NCBI GenBank assembly: GCA_903895475.1
Contig: CAITUF010000187.1
Span: 1-9,834 of the forward strand
DNA: 9,834 bases
Origin: an uncultured Opitutia bacterium
GTDB taxonomy: Bacteria; Verrucomicrobiota; Verrucomicrobiia; Opitutales; UBA953
Direction: 5' to 3'
The notes beneath the pieces were generated by a model. It was not told the DNA's origin. It saw only the letters and a list, made by a program, of their open reading frames with translations, and ran no database searches. This document shows, piece by piece, positions 1-7,101 of this stretch. The translations under genes were made by a program, and so were the position numbers. The first letter of the stretch is position 1; the number at the start of each line of letters is the position of its first letter.

Positions 1-1
1 C

Positions 2-1945
2 GATGAGACCATCGGCCAAGTGCTCGAACTGCTCCAGCGCTGGACTGGTAAGACCGTCCTCCGCCCGCAAGCGCTCCCCGCCAGCCTCTACACCCTCTCG
101 CTTCCAGCCACCGCCACGCGCAACGACGCACTCCTGGCCATCGAGACGTTGCTCACCTTGAACGGCGTCGCCGTCATCCAGCAGGGTGATAAGTTCCTTA
201 AGGTCGTCCCGAACAGTGTCGCCAAGGCAGAGTCCCCAACGCTGCTCAGCGAGAGCACGCTTTTGCTCCCCGCCAGTGGTCGCGTGGCTTCCAAAATTTT
301 CCTGCTCAAGCACGCCAACGGCCAAGAGGTCGTCACGCAAATCCAAGGGATGCTTAATAGCACCCTCGGCACGCCGCCGGTTTTCTTCGGTCGGAATAAC
401 GCAATTCTGGTCACCGACTCGATCATGAACCTGCAGAAGATTGAGACCTTGCTCGCCCAGCTCGATCGCCCGCAGCTCGATGTCATCGCGACTAAGTTGT
501 ATAACCTGAAGCACGCCATGGCCACCGATATGGTGAACAAGCTGACGGCCCTCCTGCGGACGCCTGCCGCCAATGGCGCCGCACCCTTCCGCCTTTCGAC
601 GGGAACTAGTTTCACCGCCGACGAACGCACCAACCGCATCATCGTCATGGGCTCGGCCGATCAGCACCCGTTCTTTGATAAGTTGATCGAATCCCTCGAC
701 GCGACTTCGGACCCCAATACGAAGACCGATGTGGTCTTCCTCCGCCACGCCAACGCCACCGAGACCGCCTCGCTGCTCACGCAACTAATCACCGGCCAGA
801 CGCGCGCCGCTTCGACCGCTAATGGCGGCCGCTCGACCACCGGTACCAACCGCGTGACGACCCCGACGCCCGCCGCCCCCGCCACTGGCGCCGCCGCCGC
901 AGGCTCGCAGCAGAATGGCGCCGACGAGTTCAGCACGATGGTCACAGTCATCGCCGACGTCCGCTCCAACTCCATCGTCGTCTCCGGCACCAAGGACGAC
1001 CTTCGCCTCCTTCATGACTTAATCGATAAGGTCGACGTGGTCCTCCCGCAGGTCCGCGTCGAGGTCGTCATCGCCGAAGTCACGCTCACGAGTAACGACA
1101 GTAGCGGCATCACCGCCCTCGGCATGACCGTCACCAATGGTAAGTTGACGGGCGTTAACGGCACGCTCTTCGGCGGTGCCGGCGGCGTCACCGGTATCGG
1201 GGGTGGCGCGGCCGCCCTCGCTCCCAACGGCACGCTCACAGGCATCGTCAACCTCGGCACTTCCACCTCGCCGACTAAGAACGATCTGCAGGTGCTTTCC
1301 GTCCCCGCCATCACCACTTCCCACAACAAGGAAGCGACCATCTTCGTCGGCGAATCCCGCCCCGTCATTACTGGCACGCAGTCCACCGGTGGGACCGCCG
1401 GCCTGGTGGCGAGCTCGACGGTCTCGCAACGCGATATCGGCATCCAACTCAGGGTCCTCCCACTCATCGGCAAGGATGGCTCCGTCCAGCTCCAGGTGAC
1501 GCAGCAGGTTGAAGATGTCCTCGGCTCCGTGACCATCGATGGCAACGACCAGCCCGTCATCGGCCGTCGTTCGACCGATTCGTTCGTCAGCGCCATGAGT
1601 GGTGAGATCATCGTCCTCGGTGGCCTCCAACGCTCTAACGATACGACAACCAAGAATCGCCTCGGCCCGATCCCGATCATCGGTGACCTTCTCGGGGGCT
1701 CCTCGAAGACGAAGACCCGCACGGAGTTGCTGATCTTCCTTCGCCCCTACGTCCTCAACAATTCCGCCGTCGATAACCTCAACGCCATCAGCCGCCTTGA
1801 TGCCACCCCGATTGCCGAACAGGTCCATAAGCACATCGATAAGGTGCCAGTTCCGCCCAGCACTGGCCCGACCCCCGCGCCTGCGAGCCCGCTTATCAAC
1901 GGCCTCCCCGGATCGACGCTCGAAGTCGGCGGTTCCTCCAAGTAA
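2..1945 (+). CDS. gspD: Type II secretion system secretin GspD (5' partial)
   Basis: Outer-membrane secretin, the multimeric channel through which T2SS substrates leave the periplasm. The reading frame is open to the left edge, so the start codon and signal peptide lie outside; 647 residues are visible (numbered from the codon at position 2). Seen in order: an N0/STN-like domain (about 1-70), N1 (about 95-157), N2 (about 160-235), N3 (about 240-345, interrupted by an Ala/Thr/Gly-rich loop at about 266-306), then the secretin core (about 350-585). The core has the motif NDLQVLSVPAITTSHNKEA and the C-terminal signature GPIPIIGDLLGG followed by TELLIFLRPYVL. A Pro-rich tail of about 60 residues follows. 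The in-frame GTG at position 20 lies inside N0 and is not the start. gspE begins 8 bases downstream, so this belongs to a D-E-F operon. A T4P PilQ secretin is the main alternative, but I-J-K-L-M genes next door favour GspD. Confidence 0.93.
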   Translation, partial: DETIGQVLELLQRWTGKTVLRPQALPASLYTLSLPATATRNDALLAIETLLTLNGVAVIQQGDKFLKVVPNSVAKAESPTLLSESTLLLPASGRVASKIFLLKHANGQEVVTQIQGMLNSTLGTPPVFFGRNNAILVTDSIMNLQKIETLLAQLDRPQLDVIATKLYNLKHAMATDMVNKLTALLRTPAANGAAPFRLSTGTSFTADERTNRIIVMGSADQHPFFDKLIESLDATSDPNTKTDVVFLRHANATETASLLTQLITGQTRAASTANGGRSTTGTNRVTTPTPAAPATGAAAAGSQQNGADEFSTMVTVIADVRSNSIVVSGTKDDLRLLHDLIDKVDVVLPQVRVEVVIAEVTLTSNDSSGITALGMTVTNGKLTGVNGTLFGGAGGVTGIGGGAAALAPNGTLTGIVNLGTSTSPTKNDLQVLSVPAITTSHNKEATIFVGESRPVITGTQSTGGTAGLVASSTVSQRDIGIQLRVLPLIGKDGSVQLQVTQQVEDVLGSVTIDGNDQPVIGRRSTDSFVSAMSGEIIVLGGLQRSNDTTTKNRLGPIPIIGDLLGGSSKTKTRTELLIFLRPYVLNNSAVDNLNAISRLDATPIAEQVHKHIDKVPVPPSTGPTPAPASPLINGLPGSTLEVGGSSK

Positions 1946-1953
1946 GCTAACCG

Positions 1954-3639
1954 ATGTTGACCGCCGTTAGGCATGGTTTGCCCGCCGCTTTGGCGGATCG
2001 TCTGACGGACGAGGCCCGCGCTTCGTTCGCCGAGGCCCCGCGCGACGCCCGCTTTAAGTTACTCTGCCAAGCGCTCAGCGTGACCGAAGCCGTCCTCCTC
2101 GATGAGCTAGCCAAGGCCTCCGGACTCGAAGTGCTCGATGAACCCGCCGTCGACCCCGAAGGTGTTAAGGTGCTCCCGGCACGTATCGCCACGGAGTCCC
2201 AAGTCATCGCTGTCATTCTGCCTGGCTCCGAAGAGGGCCGCCTCAACCTGATCTCGCCGCTGCCACCCGATGCGGAGACGGTCGATTGGATCGCAACTTT
2301 TGCCGCTCGTCGTCCGAAGTGGTACCTCGCCCCGCCCGAACGCGTGGCCCAACTGGTGACGGATAATTACGGCGTCGGCGGCGGTAGCCTCGATGACGAG
2401 GGCGGCGATTTACCCGAAATCGAAGTGGCCAACCAAGACGTCGAGGCCGATGCCGACGCTGCGGTGGTGCGCTTCGTCACCGATGTGCTCTCGCAGGCGG
2501 TCGCCGAAGGCGCGACGGACGTTCACTTTGAGCCGCAGGAAAATAACCTGCGCATCCGCTACCGCGTTGATGGTATCCTCATCCCGGTGCCGCTCCCCGA
2601 TAACCTGGCGCGCTTCCAGGACGCCATCATCTCGCGCCTGAAGATCATGGCGCGCCTCAACATTTCCGAGCGCCGTCTGCCGCAGGATGGTCGTATCAAC
2701 TTCCGCGACGGTAAGAACGTGTTAGATATCCGCGTCTCGACCATCCCGACCATCTACGCTGAGTCGGTTTCGCTCCGCTTACTTAACCAGCGCAAGGAGG
2801 CCTATGACATGAACCGCATCGGGATGGCGCCCGACGAGCAGGCCGTCGTCCGCAAGGTCCTCGACTACCCGCACGGCATCATCTTGGTCACCGGCCCAAC
2901 GGGTTCTGGTAAGTCGACGACGCTTAACGCATTCCTACGGGAGATTAATTCCCCGGAACTGCGCCTTGTGACGATCGAAGATCCGATCGAATACGAAGTG
3001 CCTGGCGCCAATCAGATACAGACGAAGGCTGAAATTGGCCTGACCTTCGCCGGCGCTCTCCGCAGCACGCTCCGTCAAGATCCGGATGTCATCATGGTCG
3101 GAGAAATCCGCGACTTGGAGACGGCCGAAATTTCCATCCGCGCCTCACTCACGGGTCACCTCGTGTTCTCGACGCTCCACACCAACGACGCCCCGGGTGC
3201 CATCACGCGTCTGATCGATATGGGCGTGGAGCCATTCCTCGTGGGCTCCGCCGTCGAACTGGTTATCGCCCAGCGCCTCGTCCGTCGCCTGTGCACGGAT
3301 TGCGCCAAGACTTCGCCCGTCAACAAGGCCCGCGTCATCCCCGCCCTGGAGGCTCTCGGCATGAAGGAAGCCGACCTCGCCGGCGTGACCGAACTCCGTG
3401 AGCCGGTGGGTTGCCGCCGCTGCCGTAACACGGGCTACCGCGGTCGCGTTGGGGTCTTCGAAATTTTCCACCCGAAGCCGCTCCACGATTTAATCATTAA
3501 CCGCGTCAGTAACCGCGAGCTCACCGAACGCGCCATCGCCAACGGCATGCGCCCGCTCGCCCGCGCAGGGTGGGAGAAGGTTAAGTCCGGCCACACGACG
3601 CTCGAAGAGCTCGTGCGCAACCTTAGCTCGAACGAATAA
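1954..3639 (+). CDS. gspE: Type II secretion ATPase GspE
   Basis: Cytoplasmic hexameric ATPase that powers pseudopilus assembly, docking on GspL and GspF. The 561 residues are a normal length. Residues 1 to about 150 form a divergent N-terminal (GspE_N/MshEN-like) region. The ATPase core follows: Walker A GPTGSGKS at 314-321 (Lys320), Asp box TIEDPIEYE near 340, Walker B-type VIMVGEIRD at 379-387 (Glu384), and His box GHLVFSTLHT at 401-410 (His402, His409). The zinc-binding tetracysteine is intact: Cys447, Cys450, Cys487 and Cys490, i.e. two CxxC pairs 36 residues apart. No catalytic residue appears to be missing, so it should be active. The ATG at 1954 lies 8 bases after the gspD stop. I see no Shine-Dalgarno sequence, so translation may be coupled to gspD. 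PilB is the close paralogue; the gsp context decides. Confidence 0.96.
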   Translation: MLTAVRHGLPAALADRLTDEARASFAEAPRDARFKLLCQALSVTEAVLLDELAKASGLEVLDEPAVDPEGVKVLPARIATESQVIAVILPGSEEGRLNLISPLPPDAETVDWIATFAARRPKWYLAPPERVAQLVTDNYGVGGGSLDDEGGDLPEIEVANQDVEADADAAVVRFVTDVLSQAVAEGATDVHFEPQENNLRIRYRVDGILIPVPLPDNLARFQDAIISRLKIMARLNISERRLPQDGRINFRDGKNVLDIRVSTIPTIYAESVSLRLLNQRKEAYDMNRIGMAPDEQAVVRKVLDYPHGIILVTGPTGSGKSTTLNAFLREINSPELRLVTIEDPIEYEVPGANQIQTKAEIGLTFAGALRSTLRQDPDVIMVGEIRDLETAEISIRASLTGHLVFSTLHTNDAPGAITRLIDMGVEPFLVGSAVELVIAQRLVRRLCTDCAKTSPVNKARVIPALEALGMKEADLAGVTELREPVGCRRCRNTGYRGRVGVFEIFHPKPLHDLIINRVSNRELTERAIANGMRPLARAGWEKVKSGHTTLEELVRNLSSNE

Positions 3640-3645
3640 GGTCGG

Positions 3646-4872
3646 ATGCCTTCCTTTACCTACACGGCCAAGGACGGGCAAGGGGCCGCCAGCGATGGCT
3701 CCATCGACGCGCCCAGCCGCCGCGAGGCGCTGCGCCGTCTGCAGACCCGGGGGCTTCGCCCTATTAAGGTCGAGGAGGTCGGTGCCGCTCGCCGTGAAAC
3801 GGAAGGGCCTTCCGCTAAAGGGGGCGCCGAAGAAGCCCCGACCGCCGCCGAGTGTCTTCCTTTCTTGGAAGCGATGGCCGATTTAGTGCGCAGCGGTATG
3901 TCCGCGGGCGAATCCCTCCGCCTATTATCCCTCCGTCTCCAGAAGTCCCGTCTGCGTAACCTCTGCGCGGGTATCTGGGCTAAGCTGAGCGAAGGCCAAA
4001 GCCTTTCCGGTGCGATTAGCAGCTACCCCGCGGTCTTTGATGGCCAGACGATTAACTTAATCGCGGCGGGTGAGGCGACGGGGAATATCCGAGATGTCCT
4101 CGAACGGTTGATCACGCACTTCACCGAGCAGGCTGAGTTCCGTCGGAAACTGATCGCCGCGATGGCCTATCCACTGTTCATCTGTTTCGTCGCCGTCGGC
4201 GTGGTGATCTTCTTCGTGCTCTTCCTGCTGCCTCGCCTGCAGACGTTGCTCAACTCCCTCGGCGGGAAGCTGCCGCTATCCACTAAGATGCTGATGTGGT
4301 TTGCGGAGGTCTTTGTGGTGGTCGGCCCAATCATGGTCGTCGCCGCGATCGCCGCGGTCATCGGTATTTACCAGTGGCGCAAGACGGATGAGGGCAAGAT
4401 TGCCTCCGATGCGCTGCTCCTGAAGACACCCCTCGCCGGGGCTTTCGTGATGCGCGTGTCGGTCTTGAGTTTCTGTCACACGCTCGCAGTCCTGCTGGAG
4501 AACGGTATCACGACGGCTGAAGCCCTGCGCCTCGCCGAAAAGACCGCTCCCAACCGCGCGATGCGTGCCCAGATGCGCGCGGCGACCGACCGCGTCCTCG
4601 AGGGCGAAAGCCTCTCGCGTGCCCTCGCCCGCACGGGTTATTTCCCTCGCCTCCTCCTCGACCGCGTCGCCGTCGCCGAACAGACCGGTAACCTCGCCCC
4701 TGGCCTCCGCGACATCGCCCGCTCTTACCGCGCTGAACTCGACCGCTGGCTCGGCACGATTTCGCAGACCATCTCCGCGTCCGTCCTCATCGCCGCCTTC
4801 TCGTTCGTCGCCTTTATTGCCTTCGCCATCGTCTCCGCAGTCTTCGAAGTCAGCTCGTCCTTTAAGTTCTAA
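3646..4872 (+). CDS. gspF: Type II secretion inner-membrane platform protein GspF
   Basis: Polytopic inner-membrane protein at the centre of the assembly platform, which couples GspE to pseudopilin insertion. Its 408 residues match the family. The N-terminus (FTYTAKDGQG, with REALRRLQTRGLRP at 26-39) is typical of GspF. Two T2SSF repeats follow, each with a xExTGN motif: GEATGN at 142-147 and AEQTGN at 344-349. Three hydrophobic segments are visible at about 170-196, 219-243 and 376-400, the usual topology. The Lys/Glu/Ala-rich stretch at about 45-68 is a linker. The ATG lies 6 bases after the gspE stop; the AAGG just upstream (3638-3641) is a weak, closely spaced ribosome-binding site. It is the last gene of the + strand operon. 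PilC is the paralogue. Confidence 0.95.
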   Translation: MPSFTYTAKDGQGAASDGSIDAPSRREALRRLQTRGLRPIKVEEVGAARRETEGPSAKGGAEEAPTAAECLPFLEAMADLVRSGMSAGESLRLLSLRLQKSRLRNLCAGIWAKLSEGQSLSGAISSYPAVFDGQTINLIAAGEATGNIRDVLERLITHFTEQAEFRRKLIAAMAYPLFICFVAVGVVIFFVLFLLPRLQTLLNSLGGKLPLSTKMLMWFAEVFVVVGPIMVVAAIAAVIGIYQWRKTDEGKIASDALLLKTPLAGAFVMRVSVLSFCHTLAVLLENGITTAEALRLAEKTAPNRAMRAQMRAATDRVLEGESLSRALARTGYFPRLLLDRVAVAEQTGNLAPGLRDIARSYRAELDRWLGTISQTISASVLIAAFSFVAFIAFAIVSAVFEVSSSFKF

Positions 4873-4883
4873 GGAGGGCCAGA

Positions 4884-4928
4884 GGACTGGTTGAATCGAG
4901 GAAGTGCTGTGCGCATCCTTCCCGGTCC
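4884..4928 (+). other. Two-helix hairpin just downstream of gspF
   Basis: Bases 4884-4890 (ggactgg) pair with 4922-4928 (ccggtcc) over 7 bp with one G-U wobble. Bases 4901-4904 (gaag) pair with 4918-4921 (cttc), stacking directly on the outer helix on the 3' side. A 10-base bulge sits on the 5' side and the loop is 13 bases. It lies 11 bases after the gspF stop, where an mRNA 3'-end structure would be expected. No U-run follows (the next bases are C-rich), so a classical intrinsic terminator is not supported. It could stabilise the gspF mRNA end, or be coincidental. Confidence 0.35.
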
Positions 4929-5006
4929 CCGGTTCCCCTTTGCCTCCTGTCTCTTAGGTAGGGACCACACCACGTGCTGCCCTAGCCTACCTCATGCCTC
5001 CCAAAT

Positions 5007-5034
5007 CCGTACTCTGAACTCTGAACTCCGTAAT
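5007..5034. repeat. Heptamer tandem array 1 (four 7-bp units)
   Basis: Four head-to-tail 7-bp units: ccgtact, ctgaact, ctgaact, ccgtaat. They share the pattern c-y-g-n-a-m-t, and a degenerate unit cttccct follows. The period of 7 is not a multiple of three, so it is not a coding repeat. Confidence 0.8.
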
Positions 5035-5046
5035 CTTCCCTGCCTC

Positions 5047-5094
5047 TGCCTTTCCACCTTTGCACCGGCCTCCGGCCGATTTGCACCTTTGCAC
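5047..5094. repeat. 48-bp module, copy 1
   Basis: This matches 5207-5254 at 43 of 48 positions without gaps, by my hand alignment. In this copy cggcc-tcc-ggccg (5066-5078) can form a 5-bp stem. The module is flanked inside by two near-identical segments, ccacctttgcac and gcacctttgcac. The stem is weakened in copy 2. Confidence 0.8.
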
Positions 5095-5151
5095 TGCCTC
5101 CCTTCACCCCCCTAGCCAACCATACTCCAGCCAGCCATTCCCCTTCACCTT

Positions 5152-5193
5152 CCGTAATCCGTACTCCGTACTCCGTACTCTGCACTCTGCACT
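5152..5193. repeat. Heptamer tandem array 2 (six 7-bp units)
   Basis: Six consecutive 7-bp units: ccgtaat, ccgtact three times, ctgcact twice, then a degenerate cttcccc. The variant units match those of array 1 (ccgtaat and ccgtact occur in both), but their number and order differ, as expected from slippage or unequal exchange. Confidence 0.85.
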
Positions 5194-5206
5194 CTTCCCC
5201 GCCTCT

Positions 5207-5254
5207 TACCTTTCCACTTTTGCACAGGCCTCCAGCCGATTTCCACCTTTGCAC
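5207..5254. repeat. 48-bp module, copy 2
   Basis: Second copy of the 48-bp module, differing from 5047-5094 at five positions. Two of the changes fall in the short inverted repeat (ccggcctccggcc becomes caggcctccagcc) and shorten its stem from 5 to about 3 bp. The sequence therefore does not show the hairpin being conserved. Confidence 0.8.
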
Positions 5255-5281
5255 CATTGCACCCGCCTCGGCCTTCCTCCC

Positions 5282-5812
5282 TCACTTCACCGGCGTAATC
5301 AATTCTAGCGAGCTGAGCGTCACGACCATAGTGACCGTACCGGAAGTCCCGCGGTCGGACTGGAGCGAGAGCGCGTTGATAGCGATGTAAGGCGCCCGGG
5401 GGCTGATGGTCTGGTAGAAGCGAACCACCGAAGCGAGGTCGGCGCGGCGGCAGCTGAGCTGGAGGGTGTGCACCGCAAACTTGCCCGACTTCATCGTCTT
5501 CGGGGCTTCGGTCGTCGGGCTGAGGCCCGCATCCTTGGCGGCGGAGAGGGCTTCTTCAACCAAACGGGTTGAGTCGTAACCGCGCCCCGCGTCGAGGCCT
5601 TGGATGGCGATATCGGCGGCGGCTTTAATCTCCCCTTGTTTATTGAGCCAAGCGACTTGAATCGCCGCCTCATTCTCGAGGGATTGCCAGGCGGCCCAGC
5701 CATCGCGGCTGCGTCCCCACGCGGAGGTAGACCAGAGGAAGGCAGCGACGGCGAGGGCCGCGAGCGCCATGTAGCGTTCGCGGGTTTGGAGTCCGAAGAA
5801 AAGGTGTTTCAT
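5282..5812 (-). CDS. gspM: GspM-like type II secretion assembly protein
   Basis: Small bitopic inner-membrane protein that would pair with GspL and hold the assembly platform together. It has 176 residues, close to the usual 150-180 for GspM. A short N-terminus with FGLQTRER precedes one membrane helix at about 15-32 (MALAALAVAAFLWSTSAW). A helical stretch (about 38-95) and an alpha/beta region (about 110-172) follow, consistent with the ferredoxin-like periplasmic domain of GspM/PilO. Sequence motifs are weak in this family, so the call rests on size, topology, and position as last gene after gspL. The ATG at 5812 is preferred over Met15 because it keeps the basic N-terminus and sits 8 bases after the gspL stop. 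No Shine-Dalgarno sequence is visible. A PilO-type protein is the alternative. Confidence 0.75.
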   Translation of the reverse strand: MKHLFFGLQTRERYMALAALAVAAFLWSTSAWGRSRDGWAAWQSLENEAAIQVAWLNKQGEIKAAADIAIQGLDAGRGYDSTRLVEEALSAAKDAGLSPTTEAPKTMKSGKFAVHTLQLSCRRADLASVVRFYQTISPRAPYIAINALSLQSDRGTSGTVTMVVTLSSLELITPVK

Positions 5813-5820
5813 AAAAAGGA

Positions 5821-7101
5821 TTATTTGGCGGCGGCGGGGGTCGTGACCGGAGCAACGGGCGTCGTCTGGCCAATAGTGGCGGGCGTCGTCCCAACCGGGG
5901 TCGTCGGCACGGGCGGCTTCGCGGCCTCCGCAGCCTTGGCCGCTGCCTCAGCTTTAGCGGCTTCCTCGGCTTTCAACGTTTCGGCTTTAGCAACGACGCT
6001 GCGCAGGATATCGACCTTGAAGGAAATCGTGAAGGTGAAGGTCGTGTAGTTGTCGCGGGCCCGCACATCCTTGCTGGTCACGCCGCTGATCTCCGGGAAC
6101 TCCTTGAGGGCTCGTTCGAACGCCGAGATATCCGAGGGGTTGGTGGTCCGAGCCTCGATTTCCAAGGCGCTGTTCAGCTTACAATTAATGCGCGTGAACT
6201 CCACCGTCGCCGGGCGCTGCTCATTGGCGATGGCCAACATTTCTAGGGCGAGCGGCGACTTGGTACGGACTTCGGCGATGCGGCTGGCGGTGGCCTGGTC
6301 CGCTTCAATCTCCAAGACGTCGCCCTGGCGCGATTCATTCAAGGCCTTGAGCTGGCCAGCGCGCCATTGAATCCCAGCGGCGGCGACTTCCATCACGAGC
6401 GAGAGGATGAGGACGGCGGCGGCGACTCGTGTGAGGTTCCAGAGCACGAGGTTAAGGCGTTCCTTCTTGCGCCGGGCTTCGAGAAAATCGACGTCGCGGA
6501 TATCCGCTTCATCCAGGCCGTTCTTCGTTACCGTAAAGGGCTTACCGCCTTCACGCTCGAGGACGAGGTCGCCTTCGTTGAGTTTGCTGTGGAGGGCGCC
6601 GGATACTGTCGTGATCGGAGCATCGGCGGCTAGGCCGGCGCGGGCGGCGGCTTCGGCGCCCAAGCTGGCCTCGTCGGCATCAGCGATGTCAGCGACGCAG
6701 ATGGCGACGGGCAGGGGATTCGTCGCATCCCAGGCTAAGGCGAGGAGGCGTTCGGCACCGCGGTGGACGAGGACGCCCGCGCCCGCCGGCCGTTCGCCGC
6801 ACAGGGCGAGGAATTCCGGGATGACTTGGCAGTCATCAGGCCAGGCAAAACTTTCTTCCGGGGTGAAGCGACGGCGGTGTGCCGCGTAGGCTAGCGCTTG
6901 TTTGCCATCCTCCGAGACAACGTGGCCGACGAGCATCTGTTCGGTCGGAAACGGCGAGAGGGCTTCGAGGGCCAAGGCGACTTGGCCGGTGACGCCTTCA
7001 CCCTCTAGGGCGACGGCGCGCACGAAGAAGCGGTTGCCGGGGAGCAAGGCCGCCGCACCCAGCGACGTTTGGCTGGGGATCAGGTTGGAAAGGGTACTCA
7101 T
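5821..7101 (-). CDS. gspL: GspL-like protein with PilN-like periplasmic domain
   Basis: Inner-membrane protein that recruits GspE and links it to the pseudopilus. The 426 residues divide into three parts. The first (1 to about 215) is cytoplasmic and fits the degenerate actin-like domain of GspL, though I see no clear nucleotide-binding motif. A charged segment (LEARRKKERL, 207-216) then leads to one membrane helix at about 225-246. The periplasmic part (about 250-365) looks like PilN: a coiled-coil-prone stretch, then LEMLAIANEQRPATVEFTRI and DISAFERALKEFPEISGV. The last 54 residues (373-426) are a low-complexity Ala/Lys/Glu then Pro/Thr tail. The ATG overlaps the gspK stop (ATGA, 7098-7101), so translation is probably coupled. 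It precedes gspM by 8 bases. The identity of the N-terminal domain is the least certain part. Confidence 0.8.
   Translation of the reverse strand: MSTLSNLIPSQTSLGAAALLPGNRFFVRAVALEGEGVTGQVALALEALSPFPTEQMLVGHVVSEDGKQALAYAAHRRRFTPEESFAWPDDCQVIPEFLALCGERPAGAGVLVHRGAERLLALAWDATNPLPVAICVADIADADEASLGAEAAARAGLAADAPITTVSGALHSKLNEGDLVLEREGGKPFTVTKNGLDEADIRDVDFLEARRKKERLNLVLWNLTRVAAAVLILSLVMEVAAAGIQWRAGQLKALNESRQGDVLEIEADQATASRIAEVRTKSPLALEMLAIANEQRPATVEFTRINCKLNSALEIEARTTNPSDISAFERALKEFPEISGVTSKDVRARDNYTTFTFTISFKVDILRSVVAKAETLKAEEAAKAEAAAKAAEAAKPPVPTTPVGTTPATIGQTTPVAPVTTPAAAK

Larger units (their letters stand above)
4980..5094. repeat. Composite intergenic repeat, copy 1
   Basis: First of two diverged copies of a composite element. 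It opens with ccctagcctacctca (4980-4994), then has the heptamer array (5007-5034), a cttccctgcctc bridge and the 48-bp module (5047-5094). The same order of parts is seen in copy 2, which points to duplication of the whole block followed by divergence and change in heptamer number. Confidence 0.6.
5109..5254. repeat. Composite intergenic repeat, copy 2
   Basis: Second copy of the composite element. It has ccctagccaaccata (5109-5123, 12 of 15 matches to copy 1), the longer heptamer array (5152-5193), a cttccccgcctct bridge and the 48-bp module (5207-5254). It is longer than copy 1 because of extra heptamers and a longer spacer before them. Only 14 bases separate the two copies. Confidence 0.6.
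4873..5281. other. Convergent intergenic spacer with repeats, no gene seen
   Basis: This 409-base spacer separates the 3' ends of gspF and gspM. I find no credible protein gene: the short open frames read through the heptamer arrays and have biased, repeat-derived sequence. It holds a hairpin near the gspF end (4884-4928) and two composite repeat copies (4980-5094 and 5109-5254). From about 4920 to 5281 the + strand is strongly C/T-rich, so read-through RNA from the gspM side would be purine-rich. I see no GC stem followed by a clear T-run on either strand, so no intrinsic terminator can be called. Confidence 0.75.

Noticed and set aside
20..22. GTG as start codon of gspD
   Set aside because: The frame is open to the window edge and the residues before it (DETIGQ) continue the N0 domain; the true start lies upstream.
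1019..1834. Minus-strand 271-residue open frame opposite gspD
   Set aside because: It is the antisense shadow of the conserved secretin core; its Asp/Gly/Arg-rich sequence matches no family I know and is typical of GC-rich shadows.
4884..4928. Intrinsic terminator or intact tRNA
   Set aside because: There is no U-run after the stem, so no classical terminator; at about 46 bases and lacking D and anticodon arms it cannot be a functional tRNA.
4891..5115. Possible small gene after gspF starting at TTG with AAGGAGGG upstream
   Set aside because: It reads through the first heptamer array and 48-bp module, has repeat-derived Pro/Leu/Ser-rich sequence, and shows no domain or signal peptide.
5007..5254. 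CRISPR array
   Set aside because: Units are 7 bp and contiguous or 48 bp at one 160-base offset; there are no regular spacers of 25-40 bases and no cas genes.
4982..5257. Minus-strand open frame through the repeats (VQSTEYGVR-type peptide)
   Set aside because: The peptide is a direct translation of the 7-bp repeats; such frames are spurious products of heptamer arrays.
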